Assembly (NCBI GenBank): GCA_034096865.1
Contig: JAWQFJ010005944.1
Location: 21,001-85,000, forward strand
DNA: 64,000 nucleotides
Source: Theodoxus fluviatilis
Taxonomy: Eukaryota > Mollusca > Gastropoda > Cycloneritida > Neritidae
Direction of reading: 5' to 3'
Of this stretch, positions 1 to 35,199 are shown in pieces. How positions within the stretch are numbered: the stretch's first letter is position 1; the number at the start of each line of letters is the position of its first letter. Under the pieces are notes generated by a model. The model saw only the letters and a list, made by a program, of their open reading frames with translations, was not told where the DNA came from and ran no database searches. A program made the position numbers and the translations under genes.

Positions 1-691
1 ATTTGTGGCATTTCTTCTGGTATGCTGGACACTTCCACTTTTCATGGCTAGTTCCGCATTTCTTGCACGCAAATTTCTCTGAATTATGCGCGTGTGCATT
101 CTGATGTGAGGATCCCTTCCCTCCTCGGTTCCACCCGGGTCGGAAGCGGACTCCATCAACTGATGTTGCACCTCTCTGTTCCTCTAGTTCAGCCATCACT
201 TGTTCATGTTGTCTCGACTTCATGATTGCTTTCTCCAAAGTCAGCTCGCTCTCTAGCTGTAGCTTTCCAGAAAGACCTTTGTCTCTCAGCCCCAGGACTA
301 GTCTATCTCTGATAGTGTCCTTCTTCTCTGTGAAAGCAGCATGCTCTGCTAGTTCATACAAAGCATTGACGTATTGTTCAATTGATTCACCTTCTTTCTG
401 GTTCCTGCTGTGAAATGTTGCTCTGATGTGAATCACGTTCCTCTTTGGTATGAAATGTTCATCAAATTTCTTCTTGACTTTGTCGTAGTCGTTTTGATCA
501 TCGTCAGACAACTCAAACTGTGCGAAAATTTTATCAGCATCCGGACCCATAGAGTACAGCAAACTACTAACTTGAATCTCGCCACTCTCTTTACTCAGCT
601 TTGATGCAAGCCGGAAACGATCAAATCTCGCTAACCAAGTTGGCCATGCAGAAGGCTCATGAAATGCAAATGGCTGCGGCGGTTTGAACAT
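1..691 (-). mobile_element. Ty3/Gypsy-type gag, 5' part of a retrotransposon (runs off the left edge)
   Basis: A minus-strand frame is open from an ATG at 691-689 to the window edge, about 230 codons. It begins MFKPPQPFAF and continues through a capsid-like helical region with a Trp-rich start and an FDEHFIPKRNV block. It ends in a nucleocapsid zinc knuckle of the form C-X2-C-X3-H-X4-C, followed by a second Cys pair that starts at the edge. This order is typical of Gag in Ty3/Gypsy-like elements of invertebrates. The start lies about 80 bases inside the primer-binding site next to the LTR at 791-962. No frameshift is visible in the part shown, so the element may be young. Protease, reverse transcriptase and integrase would lie to the left of the window. 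Confidence 0.85.
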
Positions 692-772
692 TGTGACGAT
701 CTGAAATTTTCCAATCAAGTTACTTAGCTTTCGATTGCTCGTTCAGCTGAATCCTGGTTCCCCTTTTTGTTC

Positions 773-790
773 AAAGGATCTCTGACACCA
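773..790 (-). promoter_or_regulatory. Primer-binding site of the left-edge LTR element
   Basis: Read on the minus strand, the LTR end ...ACA is followed directly by TGGTGTCAGAGATCC. This is close to the complement of a Met-type tRNA 3' end (TGGTATCAGAGC). The position, flush with the LTR and upstream of gag, supports the call. Confidence 0.65.
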
Positions 791-962
791 TGTTTTGTGG
801 TCTTCTTATTATCTGTGGCTCGAGTGGAAGAGCGTGATAAAAGGAAAACTGATGGATCGCTGAACAGTCAACTGTACTTCTCAGATGGCGGTTGAGGAAC
901 TATTTATTCGTACACATGCGCAAGCTTCGTAACTATCCAGTAGCAGTTACTTCCCTTGTTCA
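791..962 (-). repeat. Short LTR (172 bp) of the left-edge Gypsy-type element
   Basis: The segment runs TG...CA, as LTRs do, and borders the primer-binding site and gag. It carries an AATAAATAG polyadenylation-type motif in element orientation. The outer border at 962 is the nearest TG/CA-consistent point and is inferred, since the second LTR is outside the window. Confidence 0.6.
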
Positions 963-1954
963 TGGTAATATGACACTTGGTATATTGGGTCCTCAAACTT
1001 TTCAGTTTTGCCTTCATCTGCTCCTCTGACAAAAATTAAGAGAATATGCACATGAACTATCACCACAGGATTTTTGGGTCTTGTATTCCATGATGCAAGA
1101 TGACACTTTGTGAGGTGGAATGTCTGTTCAGTCTCAATGCGAGTAGTAGTGTCCAGTGCATCCAGATTACACATTAGTCATTAACCAGCCATAAACACAT
1201 AGATCCATATATACTTTAGTATCAACCATGAAAGGGAGACATAAGACATAGCTTCAACATAGCTTTAAACTACATGTATAATTGTGAGCGTCCAAGGGTA
1301 AACGTGGACAAGGTCCCTGACACTGATTTTAAGTAACTTGTTCAAAGATGAAATTATGTGAGTGTTGCAATGCTTTATTAGGTCAATTTAAATGAGGTAC
1401 AATATATGCATGATTTGTTATGAAAGCACGCTGTTAATTTTGCCATGTGCACTATGGTTTGATTCTGTGATCTAAATATCTCAATTTTTGTTTATTTGGA
1501 CTTGGTCCAAGTTTTCCCTTGGATGTGCACACTAATTATAGTCTATACAACACAAATCAATCAAGTTCTCGTGATAGCAATAATAGTATTAAAGAAAGAA
1601 AAAGCAATTCTAAACAAACTCAGTGGCATATCCCTGCAATTAGGATTGCAAGAACTGTTTGGGGCTTGAATTTACACAGCAATTACTTCGACGTTTGCAA
1701 ATATTAGTATTACCATTCTCTCGTCACAGTCACACTGTATTAAAAGCGAGGATGGAATAGCAGACACTCATAGCTCTGAGGTCAGAACACAGACGTGAAA
1801 AAAAAAGGTATGCAACAACGCCTTATCATTACGTTTTCTTTCACAAAGTAGCTTCAATGTACAGCAGACAAAAGCTAGACCACATCAACTCGATTACAAC
1901 ATACATCACAGACAGAGCCGACAGCAACATCCACGCACGGCAGTTTTTACTCAC
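963..1954. other. Gene-free AT-rich stretch, POLA2 intron or intergenic
   Basis: No exon, long ORF or repeat structure could be supported here. If POLA2 continues to the left of the window, this is intronic. Confidence 0.4.
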
Positions 1955-2120
1955 CAGTCCAGTCGTTTCCCATCGTTGAACATAGGAATCGTAGTGATTC
2001 CTGCTGATGGTCCCTATTGTAGTAGTTCTTGCTACTAATGTATACGTTCTCTTGGGTTTGAAACAGCTCTATCAGCCGAGCTGTCTCAGTTTCTGACAAA
2101 TTCAAATTGGTTGATGCCAT
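1955..2120 (-). CDS. MADF/Myb-SANT-like first coding exon
   Basis: A minus-strand ATG at 2120-2118 opens 55 codons plus one base, ending in a consensus donor (GTGAGT). The peptide has the MADF look: LIELF..QENVY, then KNYYNRD and a helix ending in GNDWTG. MADF domains bind DNA. They occur in host transcription factors and in the Myb-like second protein of PIF/Harbinger transposons. Its partner exons were not found. At about 2655-2684 the sequence ends in CGTGTGCGAACCTTAA, which resembles a Harbinger terminus with a TAA target site, so a transposon origin is likely but unproven. Confidence 0.55.
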
Positions 2121-2281
2121 TGTTGAACATATTATTTTCCTGCGACAAACGTTGACGTCATACGCAGGTGTTCTGTGATTGGTGGATTCACAGAGAGTGG
2201 CACACCACTGCCCCCAAAACTAGAACAGGTTTAAAGATGAGCAACTCAGTTGCTGGTGGCGTGGAAAGTTGCTTGGAATGC

Positions 2282-2605
2282 CAGTTGCAGACCTGCCAAC
2301 CCACCATCATGCCAAAGAGTAGCATCCAGAGCTATTTGGAGTAGCATTGAAGAAATAGGCGTAGCGGAGGGGGGCGGGGGGGGGGGGGGGGGGGGGAGGA
2401 AGAGATAAGGCTGTGAAGGCGGCGCGATAAGCTGAACCGGCGGCGTGAAAGCGGGGGGGGGTTGGGGGGGGTTTCTCCATCACGGTCAAAAGTTCAAGCA
2501 CGCTGGAAAAGCGTAGTTTTTACGGACGAGCGTAGCAGCGTAGCCAGCATGTTGAAAGCGTAGCATGCTACGCCTAAAGCGTAGCACTTGGCAGGTCTGC
2601 AGTTG
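2282..2605. mobile_element. MITE with 12-bp terminal inverted repeats and 6-bp target duplication
   Basis: The element at 2288-2599 starts CAGACCTGCCAA and ends TTGGCAGGTCTG, a perfect inverted pair. CAGTTG stands on both sides (2282-2287 and 2600-2605). Inside, GCGTAGC-like words recur, and there are two poly-G runs around 2370-2400 and 2450-2470. The CAG terminus resembles hAT elements, although hAT normally duplicates 8 bp. Confidence 0.75.
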
Positions 2606-2960
2606 CTTTCAACCGACATCGCACACGAAGCAATGTATGGCAAGCAATCGAGTTGCCCGAGTGGAGTTGCCTCGTGTGCGAACCTTAACCATTACTTTTT
2701 AAATTTAAATTTTGGCCTTACTCTACGTGTATGTCCTGGAGCTCATGGCTCTAAAAGATGAGCATTGTTATTCATACTGTGTTGTTGTGGTGGCAAAAGC
2801 TTAGTTGTTATTGTTGTTGCACCGTAACATCAGCTCTAATGATCAGAAACACAATCAAAACAGCAGGTCCCCACTCCAACTAGGACAGCAAACTCCTCCA
2901 GTCCAAATTGCCTGAGCAAAGCCTGCCCAAGGGAGACAACCCAGTATGAGCAATTCTTAC

Positions 2961-5900
2961 CTGTTGCCTTGTCTGCCTGTTTCTGGAACATGAACTTGAA
3001 CTCCTGGGTCAAGGCCATCTCTGGGAAGGCATGCTCTATCTGGCAGTGTCCTCCCTTTCCAGCCCAGCTCACCCCAGTTGTGCTGCCAAAAGTGCAAGCC
3101 ACCTCACCCGCATTGGTGCGAGAACCGTACTTTCGTGATGGTGTGGCCCTGTAAAATGTCAAGCCAACTGATGATGAAGATCATAATGAATGGTTAGTAC
3201 TGGAAATTAAAAGCAAACTTTGAGTAAAAATTAATACAAGTACCTTCTAAGTGAAAATATCTGGCATATTTTGTCAAATCCAGTGTCCAGAGGTCAAGCT
3301 TTCTTCCTCCAACATGAAAATGTCCTGCGCATTCTGTTAAAACCAATGTCCATAAGTTAAGCTTTCTTCCTACTAAGAGTTAAGTCCATCGCATTTTGTC
3401 TTATGCAGTCTCCATGAGTTAAGCTCTCTTTCTACCGAGTGAAAATGAAAATGTCCAGTTTTTTTTGTCAAATCCACGGTGCTGTTCCTGTTGACTCACC
3501 CTCTGGGCGTCGCAGACTTTGGGGTGGACACGGTGGACGTGGGAGTTCTTCCAACTCCAGTGAAGCGCTTGATTGTGGACTCATTCTCTGGGGTGATCTG
3601 TCGCTTCTGACCTGCTGGTGGCTGAAGGATTGTAAATATGGATAATAAAGGAGGTTATAGTCTGGTCAAGTGGTTATGATGGTCAGTTGCAGTCGTGTGT
3701 ATTTGGTCAAGAGTACAGAGGTGGTGAGTATTGGTATGACACAAAATTTCAAAATAAACTTTTTCATACAGTAATGATACACTCTTCATTTCACATAAAT
3801 ATGATGCATTAGGTGATGTCTAAACTGTACAGAAAAGAAAAACTGAATGCAATGTTTAGTTTAGTTGTATTTGAAGAAGACTGTTTGGAGTCTCATCTTA
3901 ACTTGACACCACCACTCATTCAGAAAACGAGCCACAAAAGATAAACTATTCAACACAAAAACTTTATTGCAGCTTCACCATCCAAGTATTACTGATATTT
4001 ATGCTCCTAGGTCAAAAAGAAATGAAATAAAACCATAATTGTTAGTCAAATTAGAGGTTAGCATTCGTCTTAACTCAACTTTACACCACAGCCAATTTTC
4101 ATGTCACACTTTGGTGTCAAGTTAAGATGAGACTCCAAACTGTCTTCTTCAAATACAACTAAACTAAACATTGCATTCAGTTTTTCTTTTCTGTACAGTT
4201 TAGACATCACCTAATGCATCATATTTATGTGAAATGAAGAGTGTATCATTACTGCATCAGACAATTTATTTAGAAATATTTGTGTCACACCAATACTCAC
4301 CATCTCTGTACTCTTGACCATTTACAAAATTATCATCAAGTGTTCACTTGTTCAAGATTGTTAATTTATTCCTATGCAATAGAAATTTATGTAAGCTTCT
4401 CTGCAAATTTTCTGATTATTAGTGTTTTTTGTCTTTATTTTTCCTTATTTCTTTCTTTTCATTTTGTCATACTTACCTGAACCATTACAATGCATGTTCA
4501 ATCGAGATACGCTCAGTCATTTCTGTTGATGTACAATGTACAGTACAGGCATTTAACAATATTTATATTCTTGTTTGGCCTAGAAAATAATTGCAGTTCA
4601 TGGATAAATGCACTTTCTTTCACTTTTTATTTGCAAAAAATACACACACTTGGAATCATAAACTTCTTGAGAATCTACTGGCAACTTTTTGTTCTTCCAA
4701 CATCTGTGTAGCTGTAGATAATTTTTATTTAAAATGTTTCTCTGCAAAATTCTAGTTACTGAATTTGCTCTGCTGTGGCTTTTCAAGTTGTTCCATTCTT
4801 GTGTTCACAAGTTCTGAGTGAAGTGAACAAAAGACAAAACAAGAAGAGAGAAGAAAGAAAGAAAAGAACAAAAGAAAACAAAGAAAAGAAAGAAAGAAAA
4901 TCTTACTTTGGAGACAGGAGTGACTGGGGTGGAGGCATAATTTCCCATGAGGTTAACTGCATCATCGTCGTCCTCATCATCCATGCTGCTTCAGTCAAGG
5001 CCAAGAAGAAAAGTCAACACTGCACACGCCTGCACTGCTTCATACAGAGCTGGTGGGCAGGGACACAATCTAGTGTAGTCAGTCATTTGCTCACTCACTC
5101 ACACAGACACACACACACACACATGCACACTCACACACCCATTCACACACACACACCCTTCACACACATACACACACTCACATTTACACACACACACACA
5201 CACACTACACTGCTTGAGTTGCCTTGAACAATACATACCACCCTCATCAGCATTAGGCTGTGGTCCCTGAACTTGCAGGGCTTGCACACTTCAGTGGCAC
5301 TCATAAAACCAGTCCAACACAGCACTTAACAGCCACTGTGAGGTATCACTCATGGGTGATCATTTCCTCCATATCCAAACCATGTCTTTAGACAGGTGGA
5401 GATGGGCGAGCATGCTTTGAGGTTGGACGATGTGCGAGGCGCAGTGCCGTGGTTCTATCCCTGGGACGGAGAAATCTGGGTTTATTTAAATATCGTGACA
5501 ATGTGGGATGTTATATTGGCTGCAACCTTGTGTCGTTAGCTTTGGTTTAAACCACTACGATGGGCCAAAGCAAAAAGACAAAAGGTATTTACAGGAACTT
5601 CCCAACCTTCAAACTTGTTTAGAATATCCAAATGGAGGCAGCCCCACTAGTGTTTTGCAGCTGTCCAGTAATAAAGTTTACTCATCTAGCATGAACACTG
5701 GTGGGGCTCTGGCCGAGTGGTCAGCATGCTTGACCTGCAGTCGCTTGCAGATAGTGGGTCTGGCATTTGAAGCTGCATGGTTCCCAGAACTGTACCCTAG
5801 AGCAAGGTGCTTCACTCACATTGGTTCTCCCCAACCAGGAGTAAAACCAATTAACCCTTGAATGCAGCCATGAACTAGCACCGAGTTGGAATTCTCCCCA

Positions 5901-7932
5901 GGGAGGGGAGTTGGTGCTGGTACTTGTGTGGATCTCATCTGTCAGTGTGTGTCATCAGCGGCCCAGTGATCAGGGGGTGAGTGTAAAGCAGCTTGAGACC
6001 AGATATCTAAAACCACATCATTAACTTTGGGGAGACTTACTGCAGTTACATGCAGAGCCCAAGACATGTTTACCATACAGGCGTTAACTCTCAAGATTCT
6101 GTACTGCCCATTACTGCCCACCCTGCCCAATCCTCTATCACCCATTGCAGCCCACCCCACACAGCTGTTACATGACGGATTTTTACTACAAATTGCACAA
6201 TCCTTACAGGACTGGGGAATGAAACATGTGAATGACTTACAGGACCTTAAGAGTTGTGCGAAAGGATACACGTCCTGGATGGTTTTGATGTCCAAAATCA
6301 TGGGCTGCTCCTTTGAAGTAGTGGTGGACTGCCTTTTCTTCATCAGCCACTGCAGCAAACAACAAGTTTAGATCAGAACCACTAGTATAAAAAAAAGAGC
6401 TCATAAACAACCCAACTAAGCAAATACACAACCTAAATGTTGATAACCTTCATTACTCACTCAGGTGTGCAATTGTTCACCAGAGTCATATCTGTAGTTC
6501 AGTTCAGTTCAGTCTCTTAACCCTGAGATGGGTTGTTGAGGCACCACTGATGATTTTTGGACAATCTTCCTCCATCGATCTCTATCCTCTGTGGTTCGCT
6601 GTCAGCAAAGGTCAAGAGTGTCCACTCTTCGGTGTTGTCTTGTCACCTCTGTAGTAATAGAGACTAAATGGTTTACATTTATACAACTGAATTAAATACA
6701 AAGATCACACATCATGATCAAGAAAATATTTCACTAGCTAAAACCAACTTATGGGTCAAGTGTCTATTTTATGAGTGTCAGACACTGAGAGTTTGAGAGG
6801 TTTTTTTGTGTCAAACATAACACACCAAAACCACAACATAGAAAGTTTGATATTTGTTGCTTGTGCAGTCAAATGCCATATATTGATATAATGGATTCTA
6901 CCTCCCAGTCTACTAAAATGCTTGCAAAATAAGTCTATTTACTTACTTTCTTGTCAAATGGCTCCAGGACATCCAAGGTGAATTTTTCAATGCAGTTGGA
7001 GAGAGAGTAGGCAACCAATTCATTCACAAGGTCCTCTGCACTCAAGCCATGTGTTGCACACAGCAACAGAACTGCAGCAATGGACAAAGATACATGATCT
7101 ACCACAAGCAAATGCACATGTGTGTGGTGATTCAAAGGAAAAGTCTTGAGTTAAAGGCAGGAAGGAAATCTAGAATTTCATTTGAACAATGATATTGGTG
7201 GCAGCTGCATGGGACCTATATTAATATTATAAAATATATATAGTGAAACTGAGCTTGCTGTGGTTGCAGTGGCAAACCTGTGGCAGGGTGTTGGACCTTA
7301 CCAACAAGACAGCACATTCAGAAAATCAGTTAGCTTGTTGCCACAGGGAAATGGTTTTAAAAAATCATTCACAAACAAAACATGTAAAATTTCCTTAACA
7401 CAGTAAGAGCTGTTAAAAAAAAAATCGGTTTTAATGTGTGTATTCGTATCACAATATGAGTTTCGATTCTGCCCACAACTTGCACTCCATACGTTTTCCT
7501 GTCGTCAAAAGGCAAGTACAGATTTGCCAAATAATACCATCATCATCTCAAAGAAACAAGCATTTTCATGATTTTGATTTACGGGTGGCGGGTTTGTCAC
7601 TTTGTGTGTGAGTGTGGGTGCGTGCGTGCGTGCATGTCTTGCATGCACGTGTGGGTCCGAAGCATCAGCCAGAGTGATTTTTTTGTGTCTTCTGTAAGAT
7701 CATGTAATCGCCAAAAGTCACACGGGCAAATGAGAGCGGCAAAATCCCAACACGGCAACAACAGCAGACCACTGCAGTTGTTGTTGTCAAGAGTTGGGTG
7801 AGACTCGATCTTCGCTCAAGCTGTCAACATTCGCACTTCGAACAACTTACGTTTGTCTGTAATTTCGTCCGACACTTCCACATTGGAAAGCTCAAGTTCG
7901 TCCGACAAATCGTCTTTAGAGACTCGGGGCAT
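2961..7932 (-). CDS. POLA2: DNA polymerase alpha subunit B (N-terminal ~220 residues, partial)
   Basis: POLA2 is the B subunit of the nuclear DNA polymerase alpha-primase complex, which lays RNA-DNA primers at replication origins and on the lagging strand. Six exons join in frame: 7932-7851, 7071-6947, 6349-6270, 4985-4907, 3606-3500 and 3148-2961. Their order follows the human protein: a helical N-terminal domain (LLLLCATHGL...), a linker with IQDV, an acidic block DDEDDDD, a Ser/Thr-Pro-rich stretch, then SATPRGATPSRKYGSR...GVSW.GKGG, which matches human SATPSQKYNSR...GVSWSGRGG. The exon 3 donor GT|GTATCC is weak but keeps phase. The start MPRVSKDD matches the human N-terminus; an in-frame ATG at 8025 could add 31 residues. 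The OB-fold and phosphodiesterase-like parts lie beyond the left edge. Confidence 0.92.
3704..4320. repeat. Large foldback in a POLA2 intron
   Basis: The arm 3704-3911 is the near-perfect reverse complement of about 4112-4320, with a 200-bp AT-rich spacer. The arms start TGGTCAAGAGTACAG and meet the spacer at CTTGACACCA. They are almost identical next to the spacer and drift to roughly 85% at the outer end. Confidence 0.85.
5096..5210. repeat. CA microsatellite in a POLA2 intron
   Basis: Interrupted (CA)n on the plus strand. The open frames across it are low-complexity artefacts. Confidence 0.9.
5704..6017 (+). mobile_element. tRNA-headed SINE, copy 1
   Basis: The head CTGGCCGAGTGGTCAGC resembles an A box of a Ser/Leu-type tRNA, and a degenerate B box (GGCATTTGAAGC) follows about 50 bases later. 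A body with CTCCCCAGGGAGGGGAGTTGG follows. The tail ...GTAAAGCAGCTTGAGACC...TAAAACCAC is shared with the copies at 17738 and 34872. It lies in a POLA2 intron. Confidence 0.8.
6494..6655 (-). mobile_element. 5'-truncated RTE-like LINE fragment
   Basis: This segment is a close copy of 55185-55330, the 3' end of the large LINE, in the same orientation. It includes the (ACTGA)n tail and the block around CCTCCATCGATCTCTATCC. Truncation from the 5' end is the usual outcome of target-primed integration. It sits in a POLA2 intron. Confidence 0.85.
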
Positions 7933-8209
7933 TTTTCTTTGCCTAGCGTAGTCCTGCTGAAGTGCCAAATACGAGTTTCCCGCGAAATCGGCACTGTATT
8001 TCCTATCGTAACGCGGAATGCTCAACCTATTATTTTATTGGATAAAAAGATTGGTCCCAAATTATAAAATCAATATTTAAAGTACGCAAAGCCCTATTTA
8101 GTAGTTCTAAATACAGACACACATGTCGAATAAAAATAGATGAATCATTTATAGCAGCATTTAAAATCATTACGGCGCAGCGAATATTTGGAGCGTCCCA
8201 GGTTTCAAG
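7933..8209. promoter_or_regulatory. Head-to-head (bidirectional) promoter region, POLA2 / TPR gene
   Basis: The two start codons point away from each other, 277 bp apart, so both genes must share or closely abut promoters. No TATA box is obvious near either start. AAGATGG, a YY1-like word, overlaps the plus-strand ATG (8207-8213). The region also contains the possible 31-codon upstream extension of POLA2. Confidence 0.7.
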
Positions 8210-33346
<25,137 letters not shown>

Positions 33347-33533
33347 CTGCCAACCAAACTCTCTCTATGGCTGGATGACATGTCTTGCTACCAGATAGGA
33401 GGGAAACAGAAGTCTGTTCTGTACAGGATGACTATGATAAGCCTGTGATGTAGCACAAAACATTCCAACATTCCTGCCAAAAGAATGTGCATACATTTTG
33501 CACACTGATTATACATGTTTGTAATATAATAAA
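33347..33533 (+). other. Start of the TPR gene 3' UTR
   Basis: The stop codon TAA at 33344-33346 is followed by non-coding sequence. The first AATAAA is at 33528-33533, six bases after a 13-bp direct repeat that marks an insertion border, so this signal may belong to the inserted element. Confidence 0.55.
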
Positions 33534-33938
33534 AGAGGGTGGTTGCCGGGGTCGGACTGACACTAGTGGAAGGCGAGTCATGACACTGATTCAGCCAGTC
33601 TCTCCTCACTACGGCCAGATGAAGGAATGCTACTCTGAAAGCTTGCCGAACAACTTTTTTCCCAGCCACAGCTTTCGCAGCTGCTTGCAGCAACCACAGC
33701 CACCGCCGTCTGCACCACAGCTGCCACTTAGAGCTGCTACCTGCATCCGCTGGCCTTAGACCTGCTGCAGCAGCCAGTCCCACCAGACACGACGACTCCA
33801 ACTAGGGAGCTCACGCCTGACGGCTAATGCTTGTGAGGTGCACAAATCAAACAGTCCTTTTCAGGGCCAAAAGATTTAAGAAAGAATACAATTAGTCAGA
33901 ATCAGTGTCATGACTCACCTTCCACTATACATGTTTGT
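33510..33938 (+). mobile_element. Insertion with 13-bp direct repeats in the TPR gene 3' UTR or flank
   Basis: TATACATGTTTGT occurs at 33510-33522 and 33926-33938. Just inside, AGTGGAAGGCGAGTCATGAC (about 33556) has its inverted partner at about 33898-33925 with one mismatch over some 28 bp. Target duplications of this length suit retroposition or Penelope-like insertion. The internal sequence has no recognised domain. Confidence 0.65.
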
Positions 33939-34871
33939 GAGAGAGAATTTATTGTCTCTTCCATAGTTTTGAGGTATGTCTCAAGTTTGCAACATTTTTT
34001 GTGCAACCATACAACCTCATCAGCTGTGATTTGCTACATTTTGGGAAGTATTACCAACAACATTTCAATTTTTCATTTTCATAATGATTTACTAAAGTTT
34101 CTTCAACTGAGGCACAATGTAGTGACCAACAACATTATCCTTTTACTCTTGAAAAGAGTGATCTGATAGATGAATATATTGTGTGAATTAGTATTTATTG
34201 GTATATGTGTGGTTGCAATTATTTGGAATATGTTTAGGCTCTTTGTTAGAAACCTGGAAATGTGTGATTGTAAGTTTAATGGTAATTATCTTCATGAGAT
34301 AACTTTTGCAAAGGTTATTACTGCTGATTCTGTATTTGTTGTTTATACGTAGCTGTGATATTTGTTGTGATAGCTTGAATTTCATCCATTTCTAACCAAA
34401 GTTAGAAACCGTCCAAATGTTGTCAAGTCTTTTATAAAATATATATATTACTATATTTTGCAGCATCTGTTTGACTTTTTTTAGAGCATAGATTTTGGAA
34501 TTTTTTCATATTAGCATAGTGACAAATTTTGTCATTATAATGCTGATATATTATTAAAGAAAATTGACTTGTCAAGTTTTATGAGCGTCTTCATTATTTG
34601 GTGTAAAAAAGAGACCTACTGGGATATATATTCAATTGCAGACAATACAAAGGTATTTGCCACCGAGAGTCCAAGAGATGCATGGAATCAATGCACTTTT
34701 CTAAACAACTGGGATTAAAAAATGTCCCCTTGATTCCCAATGACCACAAGAGTTAATGTAATATCATGTGTGCCCATATTCCTCATTCATCACTTCATGT
34801 CATGCTTTCCCTGCATGGTCTCTAAATTGCTTCTCAAATTGTGAATACACATGTACAGTATTAACCTGTAA

Positions 34872-35158
34872 TGTAAAGGTAAAGGTGTGGTTTTATGTTG
34901 TGACTTTTCACACGTTTGGGTTTCAAACCTCTTTACACTTAACCCCTTGAACACTGGGCTGCTAGATCCTTCACTAGCACCTGACAATAACACGGTGACA
35001 GACAGATAAGACACAGTCAGGTACCAATCTGGAGAAACAATGACAGATAAGTCTCTTGCTCAATGATGCAACTCTGGGAACAGCTATGCTTTGAACACTG
35101 CACCCACTAGACACAAAGGATTGCAGGTCCAGTGTGTTAAGCACTTGGCCACAGAGTC
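34872..35158 (-). mobile_element. tRNA-headed SINE, diverged copy 4
   Basis: It matches the copy at 17738-18163 in the same orientation, from the GTAAAGGTAAAGGTGTGG end through to a degraded tRNA-like head. It is shorter and more diverged. Confidence 0.8.
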
Positions 35159-35199
35159 CAGTATGTCACCCCCACCCCACCCACCCCCAACCCAGGGTA

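Noticed and set aside
5245..5268. A further POLA2 exon reading GPQPNADEGG
   Set aside because: It has AG and GT borders, but no phase joins it to the neighbouring exons without a stop, while exon 6349-6270 joins 4985-4907 directly in frame.
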